This document shows positions 10,231 to 21,883 of a DNA stretch of 64,000 nt, piece after piece. Under the pieces are notes generated by a model, which was given only the letters and a program-made list of their open reading frames with translations, was not told the origin of the DNA and searched no databases. Position numbers and translations under genes: made by a program. The DNA is taken from assembly GCF_021730395.1 (NCBI RefSeq), contig NC_069367.1, forward strand, positions 8,616,501 to 8,680,500, read 5' to 3'. The DNA is from Mercenaria mercenaria (Eukaryota; Mollusca; Bivalvia; Venerida; Veneridae). Numbering within the stretch: position 1 is the stretch's first letter; each line of letters starts with the position of its first letter.

Positions 10231-10507
10231 CATAGACTCGCATTATGAAAACTTGCACAGGATCCAAATTTTTCAGATCAGTCTATCCAAAAAAAACAAG
10301 CACCCTATCTTTCTATCTTTTTAATTTGCCTAATTAGGCCTACAAACATTGTCAGCAAGTTTTATGAAGATCGGATGAAAACTGTTCGATAAAGAGAGGG
10401 ACATGCTTTGGACGCCGACCGTCGCCACGGGTGTTCACATAATACTCACCGCTCTTTCAGAGAAGGGCGTATAAAAAAATTAACCGAATGTTCAGAACTA
10501 CCTTAAA
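10190..10507 (-). mobile_element. Fragment of the TTAAGGT MITE family
   Basis: The right end AGAACTACCTTAA (near 10495-10507) is the reverse complement of the terminal sequence of the 13215-13825 element. An internal stretch TTTTCCCATAGACTCGCATTATG matches that element's interior in reverse. The other end is missing. Confidence 0.55.
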
Positions 10508-10868
10508 TCCCAGCAAAAAAATGAATTTCCATTCTAATGTATAAAGAAATTGAAATTCATCAATTCAAATCGCTACGAGACAGACGTTTTAGCCAAAATT
10601 TCAAAACTTTCATGCCCGCGAACAATTAATGGATTTCACAGTATTTCCATTTGAACCTTAAGTGATTCAGAATTCAAATGAAACAAAAATGTAATCTTTT
10701 AATCTTTTAGGGCTTTTGTATGGTGGCATAAAACTGACATCACTTAATTATCAGGTTTCATGAAAACTTTCACAAAAATAATTTAGGTTTTCACGAAAAG
10801 TAAAAAATATCACGAAAACAGATAAAGATTTCATGAATGCAAGATTATTCGTGTCCAGGATTTTCTGC

Positions 10869-10899
<31 letters not shown>

Positions 10900-10909
10900 G
10901 GGGGGGGGG
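10869..10909. repeat. poly-G tract
   Basis: A run of about 40 G with one C. It is a candidate G-quadruplex and a likely place for assembly error. Confidence 0.9.
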
Positions 10910-12363
10910 CTAACCTGTATGATACCCAGGTCTCAGTGTATTGGCTCTGACATCTACCAATCCAATGTATAACCAGCTACCAGTAATAAAGAAGCTAGTG
11001 GTTTGTAAACCAACTTTATTTATCATAATAAAACAAACTATATGATTGTCAGCAATAATTACACTACATTTTAATCAAATGAATAAAATTTCATTCATTC
11101 TACCCTTTTCTTTCAATCAGAATATAAAAAACTTTTTTCTAATTAAAAAAAAAATAATATGTGTAATTTCGCAAAAACTACTCAAAATTGATATATAAAA
11201 TGACATGATTTGTAGAAAATGATTTACTAAGTTCACAAATAAATATTAATAATTAAATAAATAAAAACACAAAAATATTTTTCGAACTTTTTCTGCATTT
11301 CTTGTGTTCTAAGCAAATATAAAAAAAAATGTTGAAGTTTTAAGATGATTGATTTATTTGGCAAATGGCCAAATGTTTTTAGATTTCCAGGAGTTTTAGA
11401 TGCGTTTTGTAATATTTACTGAGAAACTACTTTTAAAACCATGAGAGTTTTTAAGTAAAGTTATTGGACCCAAAAGAGTAAACTTGAGACAGTAGTTTTA
11501 AATTCATAATTGTTGTAAAATTGCAATGCCGTACAATCTCATGTATCGGGCAACCTCATTGGTCAGTTGTTCTCCACTACCTAATCAAGTACCGCGTTTA
11601 AAAAGCAAGCGATCAATGAAGATTACAGATAAACTTTTACCTGTAACATGCCTGTGGTTAATTTCTACTACCGGACACGGTTTTCTATCTTCTTCCCAGT
11701 TCAAACTGCCACAGCATAACAGTTAAAGTTTTTATGATACCAATTAACTTTTTATGAAGTTAGTTAACTAAGAATAGAAACGGAACATATTCGGAACGAT
11801 TCTTCTGTCTTGGGGTAACGTGGTTCAGGAGGCATACAGACACAAAAAAGAAAAATGGCGCGAAAAAAAATGGTAGTCGCATAATGGCGGATACAAATAG
11901 TCCTCAGATTTTTTGCTCTGTAGAGCTATTTTCCTTATTTTCTTTGCATTTTTTTTTTTTGCTAAAATCACACGACAGATCTATGCTTGACATGTAGGTA
12001 GCATTTTCATAATGAAATAACAACATTACAAAATTTTTCATGAAAACGTAGATCATACACCACCAGTATAATTTGGGGTCTCATTTTTTAGCTGATTTTG
12101 CAGTTTGTGTGTTTGACTGAAATTATTTTTCTTGCATCAAACATGACCCCCACTTTTCTTTTGATTTTTAGTTAGTACTGACAATATTCTTCAAGAAAAT
12201 GTAGGTTACAGAAATTTAAAATGGGTCCTGATGTGTGCTGCGGTCATTGGAATTAGATCAGTTTTATATAGAATAAAGAACAACAACTATTTAGTGTGTT
12301 ATAACCAGGAACACTGAACAAGATAAACAGTAAGGCTCGCCGAATGACAGATTATCTATTTTT

Positions 12364-12580
12364 AGATATCTGGTTTCGTGAAAATTATCTGGTTTCGTGA
12401 AAAATTATCTGCTTTCGTGAAAAATTATCTGGTTTCATGAAAAACTATCTGGTTTCGTGAAAAATTAACTGGTTTCGCGAAACTATTCATGAAAACTGTT
12501 CTTGAAATGTTTTGTGGTTTCGTGAAAAATTATCTGCTTTCGTGAAAAATTATCTGCTTTCACGAAACTTTTCATGAAAA
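12364..12580. repeat. Tandem 20-21-bp repeat
   Basis: About nine units of TTATCTGGTTTCGTGAAAAA with small changes, forming the inner part of the right arm of the fold-back-like element. From 12780 to 13214 I see only AT-rich sequence. Confidence 0.85.
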
Positions 12581-13214
12581 TTTTCTTTAAGTGGTGTCAG
12601 TTCAAAGCACTAACTAGCATAATTTCGTGTTAAGATATTTAAGTGGCCTTTGTGATAATTTACTGTTTTCATGAAATCCTCCATTATTAACGTGAAAACC
12701 TAAATTTTTTTCGTGAAAGTTTTCATGAAACATAATAATTAAGTGGTGGCAGTTTTATGCCAACATACATTTGAGCACTTGAAATTGGGAAATATTCGCG
12801 ACGGCTTTATTTTCACTAAATTTGTGGATAATGCCCACTCTTGAATTTTAACCACCTGTGAATCATCAGCTGCACTATATCTAGAACTACAAATCACGAA
12901 CTCTTGTAATCCTGATTTTGTCTAATGCCTTCCAGATAGTGATATAAAAGTGATGCGAACGTTACGCGATGTACAAAATAATGTGAAATATGAAAATAAT
13001 ATATATTTTCATTTTGTGATAAAATGTGTTCAAAGATAAATGAATTATTTTGTCTGTTTGTATGGTCAAGCAGACCATATTGAAACATTTAAGATAAAAG
13101 CTTAAATAGGCCTACTTCAAACTAGATTCCTTTGTTTTGATGAAGTCAACAAATAGAAACTTTGAAGGTTGGGAAAGTGCAGTATGTTTAATTTATCGTA
13201 AAATATGATACAAT

Positions 13215-13825
13215 TTAAGGTAGTTCTGCACGTTAGGATCGATTTTTTCTACAATGTAGAAGTTGATTAAACTCTGACTTTTCAAAACTTCAGAATATAC
13301 TAAGAAAATTCAGCAAATAAAAAGGATAGGGTCGTGTGCTTGATTTTTTGCTAGACTGATTTGAAAAAAATTCGACCTCACGCATTTTTTCATAATGGGG
13401 GTCTATGGGAAAAAACGCAACTTTTATAACGTTTTCGCGAATAGAAAGTTTTCTACAATGTAAATTCTAATGAAACTTCTCACAGTCGTAAATAAACATA
13501 TGTCCTATAATATGGTGACATAAAATGTATAGGTTCGTGTGCTTATTTTTTAGATGTTTGGTTATTATTAAAACAAACCGCCTATTTCAATCTAATTTTA
13601 ATACATTATTTTGAATCATTTAACGTTTAAAATGTTTTAATATCATATTTTAGTTTTAGAAAGATAGTAACAGTACCATTTTAACACATTTACTCACAGA
13701 TTGCCCTTAATTCATGAACTGATTTTCGTTTCCGTACGCTGAATCCAGGCATTATTCTACGTTTTCCGGATAAAATGACGTTACGCCATCACTTCCGGTT
13801 TATCAAACCTGCAGAACCACCTTAA
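13215..13825. mobile_element. MITE with TTAA flanks
   Basis: The ends TTAAGGTAGTTCTGCACG and, in reverse complement, TTAAGGTGGTTCTGCAGG match at 16 of 18 bases. TTAA at both ends fits a piggyBac-type target site. There is no open frame, so the copy is non-autonomous. Related ends occur at 10495 and 26428. The stretch 13830-14510 holds nothing recognisable. Confidence 0.75.
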
Positions 13826-14510
13826 TAAAAATCAGTTTATAATTATAAATGAACTATGTATTTAATTTGTTTATAAAATATGCTACCTGATGGTGGGCCT
13901 GTGTGTACAGTAATATTGTCAAGCAGAACAATAACTTTGTGAAAGTTTGGTATAAAGTCCACAAATTGAGTATCCTCCTGCTCAATTTCCTCTGAATATT
14001 AAAACTGAGTAGTTATTTGAAGACTTAATCTAACCTTTGTTTAGTTAACAGTCAATAAATTGATTATATTATCCAATGTTTAAACTGCATAATTACAGCA
14101 ATGTTTAAACTGTATAATTACAGTCTGTTTATGCAGTGTGAGGAATCACATGACAAAAATAATCTCAAAACCAAACTGACATTTTGAAGAACATGAATAA
14201 ACTTCCTACTATGATAAGATATGAAACTAAAACATATCGTCAAGTAGACAGTACTAGAGATCAATCAATGACACAAATATTATCCTATCCTGCATTTACC
14301 TGTTCACCTGCATGACAAAGTTAATAGCAGTATGGTTAAAACTTAGTGATAAGTCATTTCATTGTATTGTCAATTTTCATGATGAATACTGAAGAAAATT
14401 TTCTTGTTTTTATATAGAGCTATGTTGTGTGATATGGTACAAATAACATTATATCTAAATTTCAGCTTAAAACAGTGGATCTGAATTTATTTTATTAGAA
14501 CTGAAACATT

Positions 14511-14942
14511 TTCTGACGTCACACAATAGAATCTTGTATTTGACAACGTTTTTGCATTGAGGAGATAAGTTCTTCCCGCATTCATCCAGGTATAATTAAG
14601 AAATAATATATCTCATCCAGTGATTTGTCGTTGAATAAATCATTGTTTGGAGTTCAGATGCGAATGCATTATATCACGAGGGCGTAGCCCGAGTGATATA
14701 ATATAATACGCATCTGAACGACAAACAATGATTTATTCAAGAGCACGTACAAAGGATTTTTAAGTACATCCTTGATGACATGCATTAAATATTTGCTCGT
14801 TTTCAATGGATTTCTTTTCCAGCGCGCCGCTATGCCGTTAGACGCCATGACGTAATAACTGTGACGTCAGAACAGTGAATTGTTGTATAATAATTCACTG
14901 CTTTCTGCCTTCTTTGTTTAATAGGAAAATGAATCGGATCAT
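14511..14942. mobile_element. Hairpin MITE with CRE-like ends (mate at 57693-58020)
   Basis: The core (14599-14942) repeats at 57693-58020. It holds a long hairpin, arms 14633-14677 and 14695-14738, around GAGGGCGTAGCCCGAG. TTCTGACGTCACA (14511-14523) and its exact reverse complement (14860-14872) flank the hairpin; each holds the full CRE palindrome TGACGTCA. The second copy keeps only a shortened hairpin. No open frame. From 14960 to 15510 nothing is recognised; 15520-15715 is a worn copy of the TTAACCCT element listed at 44218. Confidence 0.7.
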
Positions 14943-15757
14943 GTTAGAATCGGGGATTAAATATTGATCAATGACTTGATCATAGGTAGGACTATCTGCA
15001 AGATCAGATACATGGAAATTTAAATAAGAAGTTTCAGAAAATCTTAAATAGACTAATATGCTTCAAAAGGATCAAATCAAGAATTGAGTTTTATATTCGA
15101 TCTTAAATGTTAGATCTACATATCAGCAACCACCATAATCTTTTTAATTGTTTTCCATAATCTAAAATTTTAGGTACTATCTCTACTATCAGATGACTTT
15201 GAAAGTTGTTAAATAATTATATAGTGTCCAATGATGATATATTTTCTTTGTAATTAGATCTACAATCACTTATGAAAATAGTAGGTCTCAGTTCCTTGAA
15301 GTGTTCCAGATAATCAGATGGTGATTGTGACTGAAATCTTTTAGTTTGAGGATTCATCTGTTTTTGCCATATGATAGCTAGGCTATATTTTAATTAGATT
15401 TACAGAAAAATTGCTTCAATATTATCCCATATTATTCATAAATTCATTTTGGCTTTGAGATTATTTTGATCAGTGTTATAGATAAATGGATTTGTTTACT
15501 TTCTCTGTCTATTTTACCTTTACCCTGCTAAATTTCTAAAATAGAGTAGTCTATCATTCAGTTCTGACAGTACCATTAATTTTTATTAATCAGAGGGGTG
15601 TTCAGTGAATATTTACTGACAGAATGACAACCTGCACTGGTCAGAATCACTACTGCCAGCAGGCTGGATAACTTTGAATAGACTGATATTTAAACAGTAT
15701 TTTCCAGTCAGTAGTTACTCACCTTCATAATAGTTATATCTTTCTTCATTTTGAATA

Positions 15758-16266
15758 TACACTCGAAACTCGGTATCTGAAACTTGCTTACCTCGAAATT
15801 CCGCGTAAGAGTAAGAAATGTTCAAGTCCCGTCAACTTTCCTTTTTTTATATATGTAATTCAACTCCGCGTACGTCAAAAATTTGACTTACTGAGACGCC
15901 GGGTGTGCCGAAAGGGATTTTCAGTCCCGTCAATAAAATTCAAGTGCATTGTAAATTCGGTAACTCGAAGTGAGAAAAATATGCAAAAAAATTTCACACA
16001 TGTGAATGTGGTTTGTTTTAAACACATGTCCATATTTATTGCCTCACCAGTAAGCCATCAAAGGTGCGGCGATTATCAAAGCAATATGCTGTCATACTTG
16101 TGACTTAAAATCCCTTTTGACACATCCGGAGTCCGGGTTAGTCAAATTTTGACATAACCGGAGTTGAATTACATATAAGGAAGGAAATATGTCGGGACTT
16201 GAAAATTTCTTCGACGTTAGAGGAATTTCGAGGTAAGCGAGTTTGAGATACTGAGCTTCGAGTGTA
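15758..16266. mobile_element. MITE with long inverted ends, mariner/pogo-like
   Basis: Terminal inverted repeats of about 175 bases (15758-15940 and 16095-16266) begin TACACTCGAA and include GTATCT, GCTTACCTCGAAATTCC and AATTCAACTCCG. The ends sit in TATA, consistent with a TA target site of Tc1/mariner/pogo elements. There is no transposase frame. The CGAA/TACCTCGAA style of end resembles pogo-derived MITEs; the family call is inference. Confidence 0.7.
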
Positions 16267-16809
16267 TATTACTTTTTAAAAAAAGTTCTAGCCCCAAAAA
16301 ATGAGCTTAGGCCTACTAGATGTATCTCACCTTTATGATACATGAAGAAGCGCATCATATCTAAATGTCTGAGCTCATGGTTAAATGTGGTAATAAAATG
16401 CATTACAATATTCTGTTGTTTACTTAGATTATACAAGTTTCAAAAATCTGGTTTTATCCAAATCAAATCCTGCTGAGAATCCGGAAGTGTTTTAAAAAGG
16501 AAATTGCCTCCAAATAGACGCCAATTTTAGGAAACGCTTTCATTACTTACAATCTTTGATTAAAAGTAGAAATAATGTAATGCTTGAGTTACAGTCAAAA
16601 CACTTGCGAAATCGGTTATATGTGTAGAAATAAAGTGATCTATTGAGACAGAGTATTAGTTAAATCACTCTTGTATTCAGTAATTTTTGTTGAAATAATA
16701 TTATCTTTTAGTTAAAACACTTGCGTAGCTGGTAATATGTGTAGAAGTAAAGTGATCTAGTGAGTTTTAGTTAAAAACACTCTAGTAGCCAATCACTCTC
16801 AACACCTCT

Positions 16810-16985
16810 TTCCCGATGGAATCCATTGCCACAAGGGTATGAGAGAAGAGAAGCCAGTCTCCCTTTTAAAGTTGAGTGCCAAGCCCTAGAATGACGCAAT
16901 CGGGGATCGAACACACATCCTCTTGCTTTCGAAGTGGATGCTATGACCAATAGGCTATTGTTGCGATTTATAATGAAGTAAAACG
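16810..16985 (-). repeat. tRNA-derived SINE within copy B
   Basis: The counterpart of the SINE at 490-646. On the minus strand the B box GTTCGATCC is intact and the A-box region is slightly more decayed than in copy A. Confidence 0.6.
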
Positions 16986-17652
16986 TTACTATTACAATTT
17001 TAAGCAAAATCAACAATGAATTCAGATTGTAACTGATGATCAGTCATAATTGTGAATTGTCTGTGATTTGTCAGCATATATCCTGTCAGAATTTTTTTCA
17101 AACTTGACCAAGGTACCATAGTGACAACACATACTATAAAGATAAATGTAGGTCCATTCAATATGTTTAAAACCACCAAAGTGAATGACATTTTGCTTTT
17201 CACTAAATTATGACTTTATGAGGGGGTGAGGGTGGCATATTTTCAGGGCACTGGTGTGACATGCCCGGTATCAAACTTGACATAGAGGTTATACTGATAG
17301 ACATTCTGTATAAATTGGTTTTATCTGTTACAGTAACTTACATGTACAATATCCACATGTTTTTGAGCCGACACTGATTTTCATCCATCGGAATGCCTGT
17401 AAAGGATCAACATTAAGCAATGTTTTTTTTAAAATATACGTGAAAATATTTACATTCATCCTACACAAATGTATTCTTTTCCATTGAAAATTGTGACGTT
17501 CATTACGTATGAACAGCAAAAGGAAAGTCACATCAAGGCTGCATAGAGATAACGAGCCACTGTTTTGACGTCCGCATATTATTCAAGGAGGACGTTCATT
17601 AGATGACGTCGCAGTTGTTCCGTCTGGTGAACAGAATGACCGGGAAGCTTAA

Positions 17653-18250
17653 TTTACTGGTACTGATGATAAACCCGAACAGAAAATGAGGTTTTTTACC
17701 TGTAACTTTTTTATTTCTGCAAATTGTAATCAACGGTCGGTATCAAAATAAAGCTTAACCTTTGCTGAAAACTTTACATAATTCAAATTTACATTTAGTA
17801 AACAAACTCACACGAAGAGAGGCCCTGAAAGGGGTATGTAAAATGGGGACTGTATGAACGTTGACTGGTGATAAATTCGAACACTTTGTCATTTACAAAA
17901 TTTTCTTGGTATTCTCATATTGAAACTTTCCCCAAAAAGCTGCAACAGTCATTTCTGATCAAGTAATGAAAAGTTACCAAATGTCAGGCCTTCGTGTTTC
18001 GACAGTGAGCATGCGCAAAAAAACACCCTCTTCCCCAGTAATTTTGGATAAATATTTTTTATACAAATTTATGTAAGTCATTTATTTATACAGAATATTT
18101 ACCCATTTTGTTTTTGTTTACACCAGTTGGTGTTATACATGGAAACTATTAGATGGTGTGTTCAACTTTATAAATAACTGATTGCAATCGAAAATTTCCA
18201 AGGTGGTCGACTTTATCATCTGTCCGGGTTTATCATCAGTACCAGTAATG
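17653..18250. mobile_element. 598-bp piggyBac-type MITE inserted in copy B
   Basis: TTAA at 17649-17652 and 18251-18254 flank an element whose ends share TTACTGGTACTGATGATAAA as perfect inverted repeats. Copy A at the matching place lacks the element and keeps a single TTAA, so the empty site is present in this window. There is no open frame of note. Confidence 0.85.
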
Positions 18251-18351
18251 TTAAATGCAACAAAAGGTGTGAAATTTATAATATAATTTTGTTTACAAAT
18301 GGAAAGAAAATATAATGTAAATATAAGAAATGAAACATTTTCGGTGTTCAT

Positions 18352-18444
18352 GCGAAATGAACGACAGAATAGGATCGGTAAATTAAACATAAATCGCTAG
18401 CGTGATTCGTGGATTTGCCGATCCTATTCTGTCGTTCATTTCGC
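18352..18444. repeat. Perfect 27-base inverted repeat in copy B
   Basis: Arms 18352-18378 and 18418-18444 are exact reverse complements with a 39-base loop containing CGCTAGCG. It is equivalent to the hairpin at 1349-1441. Confidence 0.9.
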
Positions 18445-18770
18445 ATAGCGATTTATGTTTAATTTGTCGTTCATTTCACATAAACAACGAAAAAAAAATT
18501 CATTTCTTAAAATATGATAGCTTCATAGAAAACTTAAAGGCAGCACAGTTTGTTGTTGGGATTTACGGCACACCAACACAGTATAGATTATATGGTGCCA
18601 TCCAGGACTATGAAATCAAAAACTTTTATACCTGCTGGAATACAGCGAAACTAACTGTTCATAACCTGTTAGTTGCTTGTTACGATCATGCAAAGGTAAG
18701 AACGCGGTTCTAATTCTTTTCATACAAACGTCCCATAATCACAGAATTTGCGGATTTGTAAAAATAGTTG

Positions 18771-20573
18771 AAATACGAGCTCGTAGAATACGAAATGCCT
18801 CCCTTGATGCATTCTGTAACTGCAAAAGGATCAGAAATTGTTTGGTCAATGTGCACTGGACGCTTGACGTACTTGCCTAAAATCAAGAATTATATAGGTC
18901 ATTTACCAGTCTTAAGTGATCTCCGTATCAAATGTGATCATAGGCCAAAGCATTCTCTAGCTATTTGGCAAAAAGGTTCTACTGTTCTGTGTCAACAAGA
19001 CCTTGACCTATCGACCTCAAAATCAGCAGGGGTCGTCTGCTCGTCATGCTCAATCTCCTTAATAAGTTTTGTGATCCTAGGCCCAAGCAATTTAAAGTAT
19101 TCGGAAACGGTTCAATTGTTACAGGTCAATAAGACCTTGACCTACCTACCTCAAACTCAATAGAGGTCATCTGCTGGTCATGATCAACATCCCTATAAAA
19201 TCCCAAACATTCTCAAGTCAGGGTTTTCCCGGACGCAGGTTTTCTGCGTCTCTGACGCGCTTTTACTGCTTTGAACTCGCATTTTTTAGTGCCTCTGCGT
19301 CCCACTGGACCCGCAAAATCGGTCACGAAACTCCTTTACGCAGATACCCATGTAAAATGCGCAGTTTTTTACCACCGGGACCATCACGGAATCGTGGGTG
19401 CTCATTATACACAGGTATAGACGATTTTCCAACTTCAAAACAAGTTTTGTTATCGATGTTCGCCATTTTGGTAAAGGGAACCTACTCTCCCCGCTAACTG
19501 TCACCGCTAAAATCTAAGATTGCCGTTTTAAACTTTAAGATTGCCGTTACGTTCCGTAAAAGATCGAATGGTTTATTTTTTTATTAAACAACATTAATTT
19601 CATATAAATTTAAAGTATTTTGATTAAAAAATATTAATAAATTACAGAAATTATGATAGTAATTAAGGATCGAGTATTATCTTTAACCGAGATAAAACTG
19701 TGAACAACATAATTGACACGAGGTGACACGTTAATTGCCGGTAATTACTGGCTATTTAATCATAACAAAAAGACTATCACACCTTTTGTAATCAGTCTGA
19801 ATTGAGAAGCTCATGCCATTTTGAAAGATACCATTCCGAAATATTGAATCAACTGCTATCTAAATTAAAAAGATACAATTAAGTTCATTCGGTTTTAGGG
19901 TAAATTTTTATAGTAATAATGTCCATTTTCAAGATCAATACTTTGTAGACCCCCAAAAATTATTAGGGACCCTTAAATTAGCAGCCATGGGAGTCCATGG
20001 ACTCCCAAATAAAAACCCGAGGGAAAACCCTGCTCAAGTTATATCGTCCAGAAAGTTTTACTGTTACAGGTCACAATGACCTTGACCTTTGACCTACTTA
20101 CCTTAAAATCAATAGAGGTAATCTGCTGGTCATGATCAACCCCCCTATTACGTTTCGTGATCCTAGGCACAAGCATTCCCAAGTAAACGTCCAGAAACGG
20201 TTTAACTGTTCCAGGTCACTGTGACCTTGACTTTTGACCTTCTCACCTAAAAATCAATAGAGGTCATCTGCTGGTCATGGTTAACCTCTCTATCAACTTT
20301 CGTGATCCTAGGCCCAAGTGTTCATGATTTATTATCTGAAAACCGTTTAACTGTTCCAGGTCACTGTCCCCTTCACTTTTGACCTAGTGTTCTCAAAATC
20401 AATAGGGGTCATCATGACTAACCTGAATATCAACTTTCATGATCTTAGGCCCAAGAGTTCTTGGGTTATCATCTGAAAACTAATTGGTCTACTGACTGAC
20501 CAACAGACCCATACACTGATAGACATCTGCAACACAATATACCCATCCTTCTTTGAAAGGGGGTGGGGGAACA
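18771..20573 (+). repeat. Array-bearing element (ERE-array family), split by a hAT insertion
   Basis: Starts ACGAGCTCGTAGAATACGAA, a worn form of the AACAAGAGCTC start. The 145-bp array units lie at about 18940-19218 and 20033-20500, and it ends at the CCATCCTTCTTTGAAAGGGGG end also seen at 52390. The interval 19219-20032 is a separate inserted transposon. One exact GGTCACTGTGACC lies at 20214-20226. Confidence 0.75.
19219..20032. mobile_element. Non-autonomous hAT-like transposon, 814 bp
   Basis: The 12-base ends CAGGGTTTTCCC are perfect inverted repeats. They are flanked by CTCAAGT at 19212-19218 and 20033-20039, a 7-base duplication of the host array unit (hAT elements usually give 8; the eighth base here may have changed). 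The ends CAGGG..CCCTG fit hAT. No transposase domain is readable. Confidence 0.8.
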
Positions 20574-20884
20574 TTATAATAACTTACAACAATATTTCAG
20601 ATTCTTGAAAAATTTATTCAGTAATAGTTGCAAAAATACATAAAAGTAACTGTTGTCACAGACAGCATAATTTGTACACAATTTCAACTACAGTATGTAA
20701 CATTTTGAATGGTCTGGACGGATTAATACAGTGAACACATTGTGAACGCTACAACTACATCTGTCTATCTAGTCACAGCAAAATAGGCTTATGTGCCCTT
20801 CTATATCACACAGGGGCTTGTAATTGTTCAAAGTTTACCACATATGGGCTTGTGAATGTTCAAAGCAGACTGGTGATCTCTAGC

Positions 20885-21245
20885 AGTTTGGTTTGGTTTT
20901 GCTGGGTTTAAAGTAGCATGGACACAATTATATGCCATATAATGGCCTTTCAAATTTTTTGTGGTGGGAGGAAGACAAACAGAATCTAATGTGAGTTGCA
21001 ATATTCCTCTAGAACGGGACACATTTTCTAATGAGCTTCGATCACCTTAGTCCTACTAATGTTACTCGATTTGTTCTTTGTTTGGTTTAACGTCACATCG
21101 ACACAATTGTACAATGGGTAGAACCACAGACTTCCTTAAGCCAGCTGGATGGGTCTTCACATGAAGACTCCAACACCCTAGCGAGACTCGAACCCATTGG
21201 TGAGCGACTTTAACCAATAAGCATGGAGGCCCGTAACCATTAAAC
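20885..21245 (-). repeat. Two worn tRNA-derived SINE copies
   Basis: Both 20885-20975 and 21070-21245 match parts of the full SINE at 50805-51082. The second keeps the tRNA-like head on the minus strand (GGGCCTCCATGC, B-box GGGTTCGAG) and the CCAGCTGGCTTAAGGAAG block, with an internal deletion. From 20580 to 20885 nothing is recognised. Confidence 0.7.
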
Positions 21246-21282
21246 ATGTAAGTCAAAATGAAAGACTGCAAAATGATTGTAA

Positions 21283-21883
21283 AACAAGAGCACTGCCTAC
21301 GGGTACCCTCGCTTGTCTGCAAGTGCTGGTCAGTATGCCAGAAAAGAGTTATACTTCAGATTTTCTGATTACAAAAAGGGCCATAATTCTGACAAAATGC
21401 AGGTTAATGTTATGGTTCTTATAGTATACACAGTCATCTAATGATAATAAACAAGTGTGCAAAGTTTTAAAGCTGTAGCTCTTGCAGTTTTTGAGAAAAG
21501 GCTGACCTAAACAAAAATTTTAAACAAGAAACTCAAATTTTCTATTAAAGTAAAAAAGGGCAATTATTCTAACAAAATGCATATAAGAGTTATTGATATG
21601 GTTCTTGGCATACACAGTCACCCAATGATGATAAACAAGTGTACAAAGTTTCAAAGCTGTAGCTGTTAACAGTTTTGAGAAAAGGCAGACCTAAACAAAA
21701 ACTTTAACCATTTCTTAGTACAAAACGGGCCATAATTTGACAAAATGCATATCAGAGTTATGGCTCTTGGCCTACTGAGTCACCTAATGATGACAAACAA
21801 GTGAGCAAAGTTTCGAAGCTGTAGCTCTTATGGTTTCAGAAAAGGTGGACCTAAACAAAAATTTTAATCAATGCTGATAATCG
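21283..21883 (+). repeat. Array-bearing element, CACTGCC family, interrupted
   Basis: Starts AAACAAGAGCACTGCCTACG and carries about three units of roughly 165 bp around GGGCCATAATTCTGACAAAA and CAAAGTTTCAAAGCTGTAGC. It breaks off at the start of the next element after ATGCTGATAATCG. A sister copy is at 53523-53970. Confidence 0.7.

Larger units (their letters stand above)
9225..12761. mobile_element. Fold-back-like element with long inverted ends
   Basis: About 250-300 bases at the left (9225-9470) recur as the reverse complement at the right (about 12440-12761). Shared blocks are GCATAAAA..GCCACC, TTTTCACGTTAATAATGGAG, ATCTTAACACGAAATTA, GCTAGTTAGTG and AACTGACACCACCT. The arms are rich in TTTCATGAAAA and TTTCGTGAAAA repeats. 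A third partial arm copy in left orientation lies at 10726-10850. The interior holds tandem tRNA-like units, a MITE fragment, a poly-G run and AT-rich sequence without genes (10910-12350). Long, internally repetitive inverted arms are typical of fold-back elements. No clear target duplication was found at the ends. Confidence 0.6.
16358..18712. repeat. Dispersed repeat, copy B (mate at 46-1716)
   Basis: Same order of blocks as copy A: opening CTAAATGTCTGAGCTCATGG, SINE, GTCCG..GACGT block, inverted arms, and the final piece with the frame VVGIYGTPTQYRLYGAIQDY and the donor-like AAG/GTAAG. Once the inserted element at 17653-18250 is subtracted, the length is close to copy A. The two copies are 16 kb apart in direct orientation. 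Confidence 0.8.
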
